A stretch of DNA of 60,199 nt from Candidatus Sericytochromatia bacterium (GCA_018780035.1 JADMKE010000018.1:1-60199); one strand, 5' to 3'. Numbered from the stretch's first letter, positions 1 through 9,582 are shown. The notes: a model not told the origin generated them from the letters alone. Numbers and translations are program-made.

Positions 1-7
1 CTCTTTT

Positions 8-45
8 CATCCCAAATCCCCTTAAGGGGATGGGAATTCCCAGAG
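8..45. repeat. REP-like hairpin at left edge
   Basis: A compact imperfect palindrome: CCC (11-13), an AA bulge, ATCCCC (16-21), loop TTAA (22-25), GGGGAT (26-31), GGG (32-34). The same architecture recurs at the right end of the window (60155-60177), followed in both places by TTC and then AGAGCG or GAGCG. That suggests a dispersed REP-type repeat. It also lies just past the 3' end of crcB and could act as its terminator, although no clear T-run follows on the minus strand. Confidence 0.5.
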
Positions 46-55
46 CGTTCTTTAA

Positions 56-460
56 TTATTGGCTGCGCAAAAGCAATTGGGTGCCATGATAAGCCAATGT
101 GACTGCCAGCAAGCTGCCAAAGAGATTTAAGCCCATATTGAACAATGCAGCAGCAGGAAAGCCAGGATTGGGATTGAGCCAGAGTTGCAGGGTCTCAGCG
201 CTGAAGGCCGAAAAGGTTGTAAATCCACCCAAAAAGCCCACCATCAGCAACAGATAAAGCGGGCCTGTCGTGGGTAAAAATTTGGCCGAATAAGCCAATA
301 AAACCCCTGCCAGCAGAGAGCCCAGGCCATTGACCAAAAGGGTGCCCCAGGGAAAAAACGGCTGCCATTGGCGCAGCAGGGAGACCAAGAGATAACGCAA
401 AACTGAGCCAGAGGCCCCCCCCAGCGCGACCCAGAAAATTTTATCTGGCGAAAAAAACAT
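56..460 (-). CDS. crcB: Fluoride exporter CrcB/FluC
   Basis: A 134-residue protein of usual CrcB/Fluc size with four hydrophobic segments. Fluc channels work as dual-topology dimers in the inner membrane and let fluoride leave the cell. Seen here: the glycine-rich N-terminal motif ending in Arg (GGxxGxxxR, residues 14-22), the conserved Asn44 in TLLVNG, and the diagnostic GFLGGFTTFS block at 75-84, whose Phe residues line the fluoride path. It stands alone, divergent from the VanY-type peptidase gene. GAGG lies only two bases before the ATG, and a TAAAAT -10-like box sits so close that a very short leader is possible. No fluoride riboswitch is recognisable upstream. Confidence 0.93.
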   Translation of the reverse strand: MFFSPDKIFWVALGGASGSVLRYLLVSLLRQWQPFFPWGTLLVNGLGSLLAGVLLAYSAKFLPTTGPLYLLLMVGFLGGFTTFSAFSAETLQLWLNPNPGFPAAALFNMGLNLFGSLLAVTLAYHGTQLLLRSQ

Positions 461-576
461 AGCCTCATTTTAACACAGCCCTGAAATTGGTTTTGAAGGC
501 TGTTTATGAGGTTAAGTTTAAGCTAAAAAAAGATTATTTCTCGTCAGAGATCCGCCTTCAGACCCTAAAAAAAAGT

Positions 577-1548
577 ATGGGCGCATTATCTATTTACAAT
601 CCACAATCAGGTATTTCGATCGGGCAGGTCTCACAACTGCTCGGACGTCAGTCTCAGCCTGTTTCTGCGCCTCCCCGTCCGCAACCCCAATTTCAAACCA
701 CGGCCCCAACTTTCCAGCCCGATGCCCTGCGAATTGCCCCCCGTGCAGCAATGCCTGCCAATAGCCTGCTGATGACCCCCGAATTGCTCAAAAGCTGGAA
801 TACCCCCAAGTCCCAGCCCTTGCCCACACTGCCCAGCTTGCCTGCCGCCCCAGCACTGCCACCCCGGCCCCAGACCGGCGCAAATATCTTGCCGACCCTG
901 CCAACACTGCCCAAGCCCGTTGTGCCACCTCCTGTAGAGCCTGAAATGCCCGAAGATCCCGATGCGGAAATGGAAGACCCCGATTTAATTGATGCTCCCG
1001 ATGAAGATCCCTCTGAACCCCAAGGTTCACAATTGCCCAGTTCGCCAGGCCAGATCCCCATTCCCCGCCCCCGTCCCAAACCCGCCGCCCAAGACCATAC
1101 TTATGTGGCTCCCAAACCCCGTCCCCAAATGCCCAGCCAATACCCTGCGGGCATTCACGATACAGGTTTAAAAGACAAATATGGCCGCAAGATCCTCTTA
1201 ACGGGTGAGGCCGAACGCGGTCTGCGCGAAGTCTTAGAAGTGGCCAGAAGCAAAGGCATTCGCATCGATGTCTTTTCCTCTTATCGCAGTGTAGAACACC
1301 AACGCGATCTGTTTAACAAAGCTGTGAAAAAATATGGTTCTGTGGCCAAAGCCCGCAAATGGGTCGCTCCACCCGGTCACAGCCGCCACAATGCTGGCCA
1401 AGCCATCGACGTGCATATGTACCGCAATGGCAAAAAAATCTCACAAAAAGAATTTGATGGCATTATTGCCCAAGCGGGCATGTACCGCCCAATGTCTTGG
1501 GAAGGCTGGCATATTGAGCCACTTTCCACCCGCAAATCCCGCGGTTAA
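577..1548 (+). CDS. VanY-family D,D-carboxypeptidase with Pro-rich N-terminus
   Basis: 323 residues. About the first 200 are low complexity, rich in Pro, Gln and Ala with an acidic patch near 125-150. The C-terminal domain (about 205-315) is a VanY/peptidase M15-type zinc peptidase, a family that trims peptidoglycan stem peptides. Zinc-site motifs are visible: SxHxxGxAxD as SRHNAGQAID (about 268-277) and WHIE (about 310-313), preceded by the SSYRS motif. No signal peptide is evident at the ATG at 577. A TTG 90 bases upstream would extend it but has no better ribosome site. Without a leader, either export is unconventional or the true start is missed. The family call is firm; the substrate is inferred. 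Confidence 0.85.
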   Translation: MGALSIYNPQSGISIGQVSQLLGRQSQPVSAPPRPQPQFQTTAPTFQPDALRIAPRAAMPANSLLMTPELLKSWNTPKSQPLPTLPSLPAAPALPPRPQTGANILPTLPTLPKPVVPPPVEPEMPEDPDAEMEDPDLIDAPDEDPSEPQGSQLPSSPGQIPIPRPRPKPAAQDHTYVAPKPRPQMPSQYPAGIHDTGLKDKYGRKILLTGEAERGLREVLEVARSKGIRIDVFSSYRSVEHQRDLFNKAVKKYGSVAKARKWVAPPGHSRHNAGQAIDVHMYRNGKKISQKEFDGIIAQAGMYRPMSWEGWHIEPLSTRKSRG

Positions 1549-1572
1549 ACCTGTTTTTAAGCTGCCCCAGCC

Positions 1573-2493
1573 ATGAATGAACGCCCCTGGTTAAGCGAAC
1601 GTGTGGTGACGCAAGAATTGGCCAAAACCCTGATTGAAAGCCAATTCCCTGATTTGGCACCTGTGGATGTGGTGGCCCTGGGCACAGGCTGGGACAATAC
1701 GGTTTATCTGATCAATCAGACCTGGGTCTTTCGCTTTCCACGCCGGGAAATGGCGCTGATGCTGATGGAAACAGAGTTAAAACTCTTAGACTGCCTGGCT
1801 CCCAGATTGGCACTGGATATCCCTGTGCCCCGCTTTAAGGGCCAGCCCAGCCCCGATTTTGAGTGGCCTTTTGCAGGTTATTCCCTTGTGCGGGGACAAA
1901 CAGCCTGTGGTGTTCAGCTCAGTTTTAACCAGCGCGAAGCCTTGGTTTTGCCCTTGGCAAAGATGCTCAAAACCCTGCATAACTTTCCCCATGAAACGGC
2001 CTTGGCCCTGAATTTGCCGCTTGATCGCTTGAAAAAAGTCGATCTGGCCCTGCGCAAGCCTCAAATCTTTGAGCGCCTGGAACAGGCCATGGCACTGGGG
2101 TTGCTGACAAGTACCACCCCCTGGCAGCCATTTTTGGCCACACTGCCAGCAGAGACACCCCCTGAACGCCCAGGCTGTTTGGTTCATGGCGATTTGTATA
2201 TTCGCCATTTGCTGGTCGATGCCAAAGGTGCTTTGACAGGGGTGATTGACTGGGGAGACGCCCATTGGGGTGATCCTGCCTGTGATTTTTCTGTGGTATA
2301 CAGTGTTTTGCCCCCCGAAACCCATACAAAGTTCTGGCAATATTATGGCCCTGTCAGTCCTGAGACACAGATGCTGGCAAAGATGCGTGCCTTGTTTCAC
2401 AATTTAGCGCTTTTGCTCTATGCCGCAGATACCCAAGATCTGAATCTGGAACGCGAAGCCCGACAAGGGTTGGCCTGGTGCGCCGTCGCGTGA
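1573..2493 (+). CDS. Aminoglycoside/macrolide phosphotransferase family protein
   Basis: 306 residues with an APH-type kinase fold. The nucleotide-binding N-lobe has a Gly-rich turn (GTGWDN, 37-42) and a candidate lysine-loop region (FRFPRR, 53-58). The Brenner motif is HGDLYIRHLL (205-214), with catalytic Asp207 and a His where most APH enzymes have Asn. I recall a His at this place in macrolide 2'-phosphotransferases. The metal-binding motif is IDWGD (225-229), followed by GDPACDF. It starts 25 bases after the VanY gene and probably shares its transcript. The family also contains housekeeping kinases such as fructosamine and choline kinases, so a resistance role is not shown. Confidence 0.82.
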   Translation: MNERPWLSERVVTQELAKTLIESQFPDLAPVDVVALGTGWDNTVYLINQTWVFRFPRREMALMLMETELKLLDCLAPRLALDIPVPRFKGQPSPDFEWPFAGYSLVRGQTACGVQLSFNQREALVLPLAKMLKTLHNFPHETALALNLPLDRLKKVDLALRKPQIFERLEQAMALGLLTSTTPWQPFLATLPAETPPERPGCLVHGDLYIRHLLVDAKGALTGVIDWGDAHWGDPACDFSVVYSVLPPETHTKFWQYYGPVSPETQMLAKMRALFHNLALLLYAADTQDLNLEREARQGLAWCAVA

Positions 2494-2624
2494 AGAGGCT
2501 GGAACGTTATATATGTGACCAATTGGGGATGGTGCTTTGACCATACTGTGACACAAAAGCCCACTGCTCTCTTTTACACTGAAACAGATAGACCTCTCCG
2601 AGGAAATGATCGAGGAATATTCCC

Positions 2625-3581
2625 ATGTTGTCCTTTTTACCTGCTCCCTTGCTCGGTTGTGTGACGGCCAGCTTAATTACCCTGAATACGATCTTTTGGT
2701 TTTCGACCTTTTTGCCGTTTATTCTGCTCAAGTTTATGCCTGTACCCGCTTTGCAGCATTTCAGCACCTTGGCCCTGATTCACATGGCCCAAAACTGGGT
2801 CAAAGGCAATAGCCGCATCATGCACAGCACCCAAACGACACGTTGGGACATTCAAGGCCTCGAAAACTTAGACATGAACCACTCTTATCTGGTGATCAGC
2901 AATCACCGTTCTTGGACGGACATCTTTGTGCTCCAACATGTTTTTCAAGGAAAGATTCCCTTTCTCAAGTTTTTTCTCAAACAGGAATTGATCTGGGTGC
3001 CTTTGCTGGGCATTGCCTGGTGGGCCTTGGATTTTCCGTTTATGAAACGCTATTCGCGAGAGTTTTTGGAAAAACACCCCGAATTGCGTGGCAAAGACAT
3101 GCAAACCACCCGCCACCACTGTGAAAAATTTAAAAAATACCCCGTCTCGGTGATCAATTTTTTGGAAGGCACCCGCTTTAAACCCGAAAAATTGCTCAAA
3201 CAAAAATCACCTTACAAACACCTGCTGCGGCCCAAAGCGGGCGGTGTAGCACTGGTCTTGGCGGCCATGGGCGAAACCCTGCACAAGGTCGTGGACGTAA
3301 CCGTTCTCTACCCCCACAACAGCCACAAAAAACTCTTTTGGTCCCTGTTAAGTGGCCAATTGCCCGAAATTGTTGTGCGGGTGCAAACCCTGCCAATTCC
3401 CGAAAACGTTGCAGGCCGGGATTATCTCTCCGACAGTGCTTATCAGGAACAGATCCAAACCTGGGTCAATAGACTCTGGCAAGACAAAGATGCACGCATT
3501 GCAGAGGTCTTCAGTGAACGGGGAATCGCAAAGACCGAAGCTTCACATGCAGAGGCGGTTCAACCAGGCTTAAATCCCTAG
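2625..3581 (+). CDS. PlsC-type 1-acylglycerol-3-phosphate acyltransferase (YihG-like)
   Basis: 318 residues with two N-terminal hydrophobic segments (about 8-40) and a PlsC acyltransferase domain. The catalytic HX4D motif is NHRSWTD (His94, Asp99) and the substrate-binding motif is FLEGTRF (179-185). Length and the layout of these blocks resemble the YihG/YihU-side branch of lysophosphatidic acid acyltransferases, inner-membrane enzymes that add an acyl chain to lysophospholipid. GAGG lies about nine bases before the ATG. The 3' end overlaps the convergent methyltransferase gene by four bases. Another reading frame starting slightly upstream is open but has no homology features. Confidence 0.87.
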   Translation: MLSFLPAPLLGCVTASLITLNTIFWFSTFLPFILLKFMPVPALQHFSTLALIHMAQNWVKGNSRIMHSTQTTRWDIQGLENLDMNHSYLVISNHRSWTDIFVLQHVFQGKIPFLKFFLKQELIWVPLLGIAWWALDFPFMKRYSREFLEKHPELRGKDMQTTRHHCEKFKKYPVSVINFLEGTRFKPEKLLKQKSPYKHLLRPKAGGVALVLAAMGETLHKVVDVTVLYPHNSHKKLFWSLLSGQLPEIVVRVQTLPIPENVAGRDYLSDSAYQEQIQTWVNRLWQDKDARIAEVFSERGIAKTEASHAEAVQPGLNP

Positions 3582-4321
3582 CATTGCTTCTGCAACAGCA
3601 TTAGGCCATTCCAAAAGCTGGGATGGCCGTTGCAGCAGGTCTTCTGCTCAAAAGCAAGTGTGTACTGATTGCGGTGATCTTGGAGAAAGTCCAAGGTCGC
3701 CCGATAAGGCCCCTCTTCGTTGATATCGTCAACCAAAATCCAAGCACCAGGCGCCAAACAGGGATGCGCCAATGCCAGTCCCTCATACTGGGCGGCATAA
3801 GCATGGTCGGCATCGTAAAAATACACACCGATCGGCATATTTTGGTGAAAGAGTTCAAAGTAGTCGCGAAATTCCAATTTAAAAAAGGCATGCATCGGGC
3901 TGCGCTGCTGGTCAAACCAGGCCCTAAAATGCGGTTCGGGATCACTTGGCGGCAGGCGCAAATTGAGTGTGGAAACGATATCGTTGGAGAAGTTGTCGAC
4001 ACCAATACAGATTTTGGTCGGATTGCCGATGATCCCCGCCAAAAAGCTATACCCATACCAGGTACCAATATTGAGAAAACATTGCTGTGAGGGCATTTGC
4101 CGCACAGCAAAATTGATCAGGGCCGCCATGGCAAAGGTGCTGAGCTTGGGGATGGCTTGCAGCGGAGCCAAAAGGGTTTTAAAGCCTGAATCGTGTTCGG
4201 GCAAAAAAGTGTCTTGCCATTCCCAGTGTTCGGGTTCACCTTGGCTGGGCAAGGTCACAGGTGAAAATCCCTGAAATTGAATGGCACGGGCAAATTCGGC
4301 GGGATTCATCTGCGTTCTCAT
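3578..4321 (-). CDS. Class I SAM-dependent methyltransferase (Methyltransf_24-like)
   Basis: 247 residues from the ATG at 4321. The open frame runs five codons further to a TTG. The core has a Gly-containing SAM motif (LNIGTWYGYSF), a following acidic strand (CIGVDNFS), YFYDADHAY, and LAPGAWILVDDI. This pattern is typical of the Methyltransf_24 group found next to glycan and secondary-metabolite genes. The substrate is unknown. It is monocistronic and convergent with the acyltransferase gene. AAAGAGG sits just before the chosen ATG, and an alternative ATG lies four codons downstream. Confidence 0.75.
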   Translation of the reverse strand: MRTQMNPAEFARAIQFQGFSPVTLPSQGEPEHWEWQDTFLPEHDSGFKTLLAPLQAIPKLSTFAMAALINFAVRQMPSQQCFLNIGTWYGYSFLAGIIGNPTKICIGVDNFSNDIVSTLNLRLPPSDPEPHFRAWFDQQRSPMHAFFKLEFRDYFELFHQNMPIGVYFYDADHAYAAQYEGLALAHPCLAPGAWILVDDINEEGPYRATLDFLQDHRNQYTLAFEQKTCCNGHPSFWNGLMLLQKQC

Positions 4322-4364
4322 GACCTCTTTGGGCAAAACTCGATCGGCAGTTCAAGATTGTAAA

Positions 4365-4392
4365 CTGTCTCAGGAGATACTTGGGTTATAAT
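4365..4392 (+). promoter_or_regulatory. Putative promoter of the efflux operon
   Basis: A perfect TATAAT (4387-4392) lies 16 bases after CTGTCT (4365-4370), which matches the -35 consensus at three positions. It is the only good -10 box before the ABC ATPase gene and predicts a leader of about 75 bases. Confidence 0.4.
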
Positions 4393-4473
4393 ATTATTAT
4401 ATCGGTTTTAATCTTAATTTTATTCCGATTTTATCACACACCTATATCACCAAAGGCAATCCCCCGTTCTTCC

Positions 4474-5187
4474 ATGCTCGAAGCCCGTGATCTCGTCAAA
4501 ACTTACCGGATGGCTCAACAAGAGGTCCAGGCCCTGCGCGGCGTGAGTTTTCATGTGAACGCAGGCGAGATGGTCGCCATTATGGGGCCGTCAGGCTCTG
4601 GCAAATCGACCTTGATGACCTTACTGGGCTGTCTCGACACCCCGACAGGCGGCAGTTTAAACCTCGATGGTGTGGATGTTAGCTCGGCCTCTGAGGTGCA
4701 ATTGTCTCAGATTCGCAACCAAAAAATTGGCTTTGTCTTTCAATCTTTTAATTTGCTCTCAGACATGACAGCGCTTGAAAATGTCGCTCTGCCGCTGTTT
4801 TATGCCCGCATCCCCAAAGCCGAAAGGCTGCAGAGGGCCTCTGAGGCCCTCAAACATGTGGGTCTGGGCGAGCGCCAAGAGCATACCCCAATTGAACTCT
4901 CTGGGGGACAGCAGCAACGCGTGAGCATTGCCCGTGCATTGGTAAGCAAACCCGCGCTATTATTAGCAGATGAGCCGACAGGGGCCTTGGATACCCGCAC
5001 CAGTTATGAGATCATGCGACTCTTGCAGGATCTCAATCAAGAGGGTTCAACCCTGGTGATTATTACCCACGAACCGGATATTGCCAGATGCTGCAAGCGG
5101 GTAGTGGTACTCAGAGATGGAAAAATTGAATCCGACACGCCCAATACCCCTTGGCGGCCGGACTTGCCCGAGGAGGAAGAAACATGA
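4474..5187 (+). CDS. MacB/LolD-type ABC transporter ATP-binding subunit
   Basis: 237 residues. Walker [10 protein letters not shown] (38-46), signature LSGGQQQR (about 140-147), Walker B LLLADEP followed by TGALD, and the switch His in IITHEP are all intact. This is the MacB/LolD/FtsE class, which powers mechanotransmission rather than classical transport. It is the first gene of a six-gene operon and pairs with the FtsX-type permease at the far end (11074-12336). The start is the ATG that begins the ABC domain. An upstream in-frame TTG would add 31 hydrophobic residues not seen in the family. No clear ribosome site precedes the ATG. The stop overlaps the TolC start (ATGA). Confidence 0.93.
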   Translation: MLEARDLVKTYRMAQQEVQALRGVSFHVNAGEMVAIMGPSGSGKSTLMTLLGCLDTPTGGSLNLDGVDVSSASEVQLSQIRNQKIGFVFQSFNLLSDMTALENVALPLFYARIPKAERLQRASEALKHVGLGERQEHTPIELSGGQQQRVSIARALVSKPALLLADEPTGALDTRTSYEIMRLLQDLNQEGSTLVIITHEPDIARCCKRVVVLRDGKIESDTPNTPWRPDLPEEEET

Positions 5188-6680
5188 ACACCCGATTCTC
5201 ACGCTCCCTGTTGGGAGGACTGGTGGTCTGGGGGCTTTTAAATGGCCCGGCAGTAGCAGCTGAAGCGCTGAAATTGAGTTTGCAAGAATGTATAGAACAG
5301 GCCCTGCGCACCAATTTGGGTTTGCAGGCCAGCCGTTTTGCTCCCAAGATCAGCTTGCAAGAATTGGAACAGCAAAAGGCGCAATTTGGCCTCAAACTGG
5401 GCGCTGAAGCGGGAATCAATCAAAATGTCTCCCCCAATAATACCTCTTTTATCTCCGGCGGTTCGGTCTTGGAACAATTGCGCCAGAACTACAACCTGTT
5501 TTTGGAACAACAATTGGCCAGTGGCGGCAGTTTAAGATTGGCGCTTCAGAACGATGTGCTCAATACCAACTCCACGCGGGTCGATGTCAATCCAGCCTTT
5601 ACCCCTGAATTTTCGCTCAATTTGAGTCACTCCCTGCTGCGCAACACCTTTAATGGGGCCCGCCAAATTAGCCTGCGTGAAAACAGCTTAAAATCTGCAC
5701 AACTGACGCTCAAAGGTCAGGCCATTGACACGGTGGCTGAAGTCCAAGATGCCTATTGGAGTTTGGTGCTCTTTCGTCAGCGCTTAATGGTGCAAGAGCG
5801 TTCGCTCAAAATACTTGAAGATTTGCTGACCATGAACCAAGAAAAGGTCAAAGCTGGGTTTATGTCGCGGATTGATCTGCTCCAAACCGAAGCCAATATT
5901 GCTGCCCGCCGCGCCAATTTATTGGATGTGCGCCGCAACTTGGAAAACACCCAAGACCGCTTGAAACAATTGTTAAATCCCGGTGGCAAAGATCAGCGTT
6001 TAAGCTGGGACAGCGAGTTAGAGCCCTTGGATCAGCCCCTGTTTAAAGCCTACGCTGTTTCGGTGGACAATAGCTATAACACAGCCCTGGCCAAGCGGCC
6101 TGACTTTCTAAGCCAAACCCTGACCCGCGATAATATCCAAATACAGGCCGCTATTGCCGAGCAAAACCGTCTGCCCCAGCTCAATTTGCAGGGCAGTTCG
6201 GGCTTGCAAAGCCTTGATGGCAATCTCGGCGGGGCTCTCGGCAAACTCTTCGGCTTTCAAAATTATTATTGGTCATTGGGTCTGAATTTTGAGATGCCTG
6301 TGATCGGCAATAGCTTTGAAGCCATCTATGCCCAGGCCCAATTAAACCTGGAGCAGCAAGAGACCCGTTTGGCAGAAAGCCGCCAACAAATTCTCAGAGA
6401 TGTGCGTATGGCCAGCCGCAATGTCGAAATGACGGCCCAACAGGTGGAGGCCACACGATTGGCCAAAAGCCTGGCCGAAGAACAGCTCAAGGCCCAAACC
6501 GAAAAGCTGAATCTGGGACTGACCACCAATTTTCAGGTCTTGCAATTTCAAAGCGATTTTGAATCCGCGAGTTTGGCCGAAGTCAACGCCGTGGTAGAAA
6601 ATATCCGTGCGATCAATCAACTTCAACGGGCAGAAGGCACACTTTTGGAGGCCATTGGGCTGCAATGGGACAATATCTAA
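5184..6680 (+). CDS. TolC-family outer membrane efflux protein
   Basis: 498 residues with a signal peptide ending near AVAA/EA (about 26), then two OEP repeats with long helical stretches and Asn/Ser-rich strand segments typical of TolC. It would form the trimeric outer-membrane duct for the adjoining ABC system. The ATG at 5184 is preceded by a strong GAGGAGG ribosome site and overlaps the ATPase stop by four bases. An in-frame start 33 bases upstream is ignored because it would spoil the signal peptide. The 3' end overlaps the first adaptor by 16 bases, so translation is coupled. Confidence 0.92.
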   Translation: MNTRFSRSLLGGLVVWGLLNGPAVAAEALKLSLQECIEQALRTNLGLQASRFAPKISLQELEQQKAQFGLKLGAEAGINQNVSPNNTSFISGGSVLEQLRQNYNLFLEQQLASGGSLRLALQNDVLNTNSTRVDVNPAFTPEFSLNLSHSLLRNTFNGARQISLRENSLKSAQLTLKGQAIDTVAEVQDAYWSLVLFRQRLMVQERSLKILEDLLTMNQEKVKAGFMSRIDLLQTEANIAARRANLLDVRRNLENTQDRLKQLLNPGGKDQRLSWDSELEPLDQPLFKAYAVSVDNSYNTALAKRPDFLSQTLTRDNIQIQAAIAEQNRLPQLNLQGSSGLQSLDGNLGGALGKLFGFQNYYWSLGLNFEMPVIGNSFEAIYAQAQLNLEQQETRLAESRQQILRDVRMASRNVEMTAQQVEATRLAKSLAEEQLKAQTEKLNLGLTTNFQVLQFQSDFESASLAEVNAVVENIRAINQLQRAEGTLLEAIGLQWDNI

Positions 6681-8077
6681 ACAGCGCTTTATTGTTGTGG
6701 GTCTTGAGCACAGGTACGCTGCTCCCAGCTTGCCAAAAGGGGGATTTACAGACCGAAAAAGCCACAATCACACCCCTGCGTCAGGATTTTGTGCACAGCC
6801 TCAAAGCCGAAGGGGTTTTGGAACCTGTGGTGCAAGAGACACTGACGGTGCCTGAGCGCATGGCGGGCACCCTGGAAATGTTGCTGCCCGAAGGGTCCCA
6901 GGTCAAAAAAGGCCAGACAGTGGCCAAGATCAATTCGCGCAGCTTTTTGGAACGCATGAGCCGGTATACCGAACGCTCAACCGAAGAGCGCGCCAATTTG
7001 ATGAAACAGCGGGCCGAGATGCCCTTGGAGCGACTCAAAATTCAAGCGGGTATCCGCGATAAACAACGGGCAAGTCGCTTGAGCCAGCTCGAAAAAGACC
7101 TGATCCGCGAAGGCCCCCGTTTGGATGAACGGGTGCGGGTGCAGATGGAAGAAGAAATTGCGGCACTTAAAGCCGAACAATACCCCCTGCAAGAAAAAGA
7201 AGAACTGTTCAACAAAGGCTATTTGCCCGAACAGGAATTGTTGGCAGCTCGCCAAGAATTGCTGGCCCTCGAGACCACCCGTGATACCGCCGGATTAACC
7301 CAAACCCAACAGGGCAATACTTATCGCCAACCCGAAATTCAGGCCGCCGAACTCAAAACCCGCAGTGCGGGCCTCGAAACCCGGATTGCCGAACTCGAAG
7401 GCAAGGCCCGCCAATCGCTGCTGCGCACCCAGACCCGCAACCAGGGCAGCCGAGTACAGGGCTTTGAACGGCGCTTTAATACGATGCAAAGCCGTCTCAA
7501 TGGCACAGACTTGCGCGCGCCCTTTGACGGCACCGTACTCTACCCCCGTCTCTGGGGCGATCAGGTGCCCAAAGTTGGCATGGATGTTTGGAACGGTCTG
7601 CCCGTGGTGCAGGTGGCCCGTACCTCGCAATTGCGCGTGCGGGCCCGAATTGATGAATTTCGCATTCCCCACCTCAAAGTGGGTCAAAAGGTCAAACTCA
7701 GCAGTCCGGGTTTGCCCGGTGAATTTTTTAATGGCACAGTCACAAAGATCGAAAAGCTGGCCAAATACAAAGACGAAAGCAAACCTGTGGGGCTGAAGTA
7801 TTTTGAAATCGAAATTGAACCAGAAAAGATCCCGCCGGCTCTCAAAGCCCAAATGCGGGTCGATCTGGAGATCGCAATCTCAACCCTCAAACAGGTCTGG
7901 ACAGTGCCTTTGGAAACCTTGGTCGAGAGCAACCAAACCAGTCGGTTGCGCATTCGCGAGGGCAGCCAGATTCGCAATTTAGAGGTCAAAGTGCTGGCCC
8001 GCAGCGAAAACCGAGCGGCCGTCCAAGGGGATCTCAGCGGCAAAGAGGCGATTCTTTTGGGAGAGAGCCCTTTATGA
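6665..8077 (+). CDS. HlyD-type periplasmic adaptor lipoprotein 1
   Basis: 470 residues. An N-terminal hydrophobic segment ends in a lipobox (LLPAC, Cys about 20), so the mature protein should be lipid-anchored. A lipoyl/barrel-sandwich half (GTLEMLLPEGSQVKKGQ) is followed by a long charged coiled coil (about 100-270), the second half motif (LRAPFDGTVLYP), and beta-barrel and membrane-proximal domains. This is the order seen in MacA and HlyD adaptors that bridge inner-membrane permease and TolC. It is the first of three adaptors in a row and overlaps both neighbours (16 and 4 bases). Confidence 0.9.
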   Translation: MGQYLNSALLLWVLSTGTLLPACQKGDLQTEKATITPLRQDFVHSLKAEGVLEPVVQETLTVPERMAGTLEMLLPEGSQVKKGQTVAKINSRSFLERMSRYTERSTEERANLMKQRAEMPLERLKIQAGIRDKQRASRLSQLEKDLIREGPRLDERVRVQMEEEIAALKAEQYPLQEKEELFNKGYLPEQELLAARQELLALETTRDTAGLTQTQQGNTYRQPEIQAAELKTRSAGLETRIAELEGKARQSLLRTQTRNQGSRVQGFERRFNTMQSRLNGTDLRAPFDGTVLYPRLWGDQVPKVGMDVWNGLPVVQVARTSQLRVRARIDEFRIPHLKVGQKVKLSSPGLPGEFFNGTVTKIEKLAKYKDESKPVGLKYFEIEIEPEKIPPALKAQMRVDLEIAISTLKQVWTVPLETLVESNQTSRLRIREGSQIRNLEVKVLARSENRAAVQGDLSGKEAILLGESPL

Positions 8078-9582
8078 TACAACGCTTAACATCTCGGCCC
8101 CCTGCGCCGCTCTGGCAAAAGTTTGGCCTCTCGCTGGGGGTATCTCTGGCTTTGTCCACGGGTTTGGCACTGGTTTTGACTCAGCTGCCCGCCTGTCAAC
8201 CCCAAGTTTCTTCAACCTGGGAGGTGCACACCATCAAAAAAGAAAAATTAGAGCTGGGTTTGCACGAAAGTGGGGAGATTGTCTCGCTCTCAGAAGTCTC
8301 ACTGCGGGTGCCTTTTGATGGCAAATTGACCCAGCTTTTGGCCGAAGGTACTGTCTTAAAAGCGGGGCAGGAATTGGGCCGAATGGATACCAGCTCACAG
8401 CTCACGGAAAAAGACAATTCACAATTTTCCCTGACTGAGGCCCAGATGGATCAAAAACTGGCTTTGCTTGAAAGGGATATACGCAAACAACAGGCCCAGT
8501 TTAATCAAGAACAGGCCCGAATCAAGGCCCGTTTAGCAGGTCTCAAACTCAAACAGCTCAAAACGGAGCGCGATCCCGCTGCCTTAACCCGCATCCGCGA
8601 AGGCCTCAAAGCCCTGGCTCAGCGCCAACAAATCCTCGAACTTGAAGCGCGCGAGCGGGCCCGCTTGTATGAATTGGGCTATCTCTCGCGCCAAGAACGC
8701 GATCAGGCCCAATTGCAATTGGATGAATCGAAAAAAGAAAAAATCCGCCTCGAAGCAGAGTTAAAAATCGCTGAACAGGGCCCGCGTTCTCAAGATCTTC
8801 GCAAACAGGATCTCGAAGTCCAAAAGGCCAAAGCAGAAGTCAAACAGGCCCAACGCGAAGGGGCTGTGCTGGTGCGGGTGGCCGATGTCATGAAACGCTC
8901 AGCTGAAAGCCGAATCAAGACCTACCAAGAGCGCCAGAAATATTACCAGGGCCTGATCAACAAAGGGGTACTCAGGGCGCCTGCGGCGGGAACCTTGGTC
9001 TATGGAAAACTCCAGGTGGGGCAAGAGCAGGTGCCGGTCAAAGCAGGAGATTCAGTCAATGAAGGGATTGAATTGGCCAAAATCATGGATTTGCAACAAC
9101 CCGTTGTGAGACTGAATTTACACGAAATCGACGCCCCGCGTGTGCATTTGGGGCAGACCGCTCTGATCACCTTGGAAGCCTGGCCTGGCCTACAACTCAA
9201 AGGCAAAGTTCACCGCCTTTTGCCGATTGCCCGGCGCACCTTAAGCAACGATCAAATGGAATTACAGGGCATTACCTGTGAAATACGCCTGGAAAAGCCC
9301 GATCCCCATTTGCGGCCCGGCATGACAGCTCAGGTTAAAATCCGCTTTGACTCCCTCGATCAGGTGCTCACCTTGCCCTCCCAGGCTTTGATTCAAAAAA
9401 GCCAAGAGAGTTATTGCTGGGTGCTCGAAAACGGCAAACCCGTGCGTCACAGCCTAACACTTGGCCCCAGTGACGCCCGTCAAACGGTGGTACGCCAAGG
9501 GCTCAAAGCCGGAGACAAAGTCATTCTCAACCCAACCGAGCTGGAAAAATCCCTGGAGGCCTCACCCCATGGCCCGACTTAA
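8074..9582 (+). CDS. HlyD-type periplasmic adaptor lipoprotein 2
   Basis: 502 residues. After a hydrophobic stretch a lipobox is visible (QLPAC, Cys about 34). The lipoyl half-motif (DGKLTQLLAEGTVLKAGQ) is followed by a coiled coil rich in Glu, Lys, Gln and Arg (about 120-290). The return half-motif is LRAPAAGTLVYG, then a barrel domain. It is distinct in sequence from the adaptors on either side, so this is not a recent tandem copy. It overlaps the previous gene by ATGA and the next by 14 bases. The role is inferred from family and operon position: joining permease and TolC, perhaps as one part of a mixed adaptor ring. Confidence 0.89.
   Translation: MIQRLTSRPPAPLWQKFGLSLGVSLALSTGLALVLTQLPACQPQVSSTWEVHTIKKEKLELGLHESGEIVSLSEVSLRVPFDGKLTQLLAEGTVLKAGQELGRMDTSSQLTEKDNSQFSLTEAQMDQKLALLERDIRKQQAQFNQEQARIKARLAGLKLKQLKTERDPAALTRIREGLKALAQRQQILELEARERARLYELGYLSRQERDQAQLQLDESKKEKIRLEAELKIAEQGPRSQDLRKQDLEVQKAKAEVKQAQREGAVLVRVADVMKRSAESRIKTYQERQKYYQGLINKGVLRAPAAGTLVYGKLQVGQEQVPVKAGDSVNEGIELAKIMDLQQPVVRLNLHEIDAPRVHLGQTALITLEAWPGLQLKGKVHRLLPIARRTLSNDQMELQGITCEIRLEKPDPHLRPGMTAQVKIRFDSLDQVLTLPSQALIQKSQESYCWVLENGKPVRHSLTLGPSDARQTVVRQGLKAGDKVILNPTELEKSLEASPHGPT

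Noticed and set aside
461..576. Fluoride riboswitch before crcB
   Set aside because: The divergent gap lacks the conserved aptamer stem and pseudoknot motifs.
2606..2812. Alternative small frame overlapping the acyltransferase start
   Set aside because: It shares the region in another frame, has no homology pattern, and the acyltransferase frame has the motifs and the better ribosome site.
7295..7852. Long open frames antisense to the adaptor and TolC genes
   Set aside because: They follow the codon periodicity of the sense genes, have no ribosome sites and show no recognisable domains.
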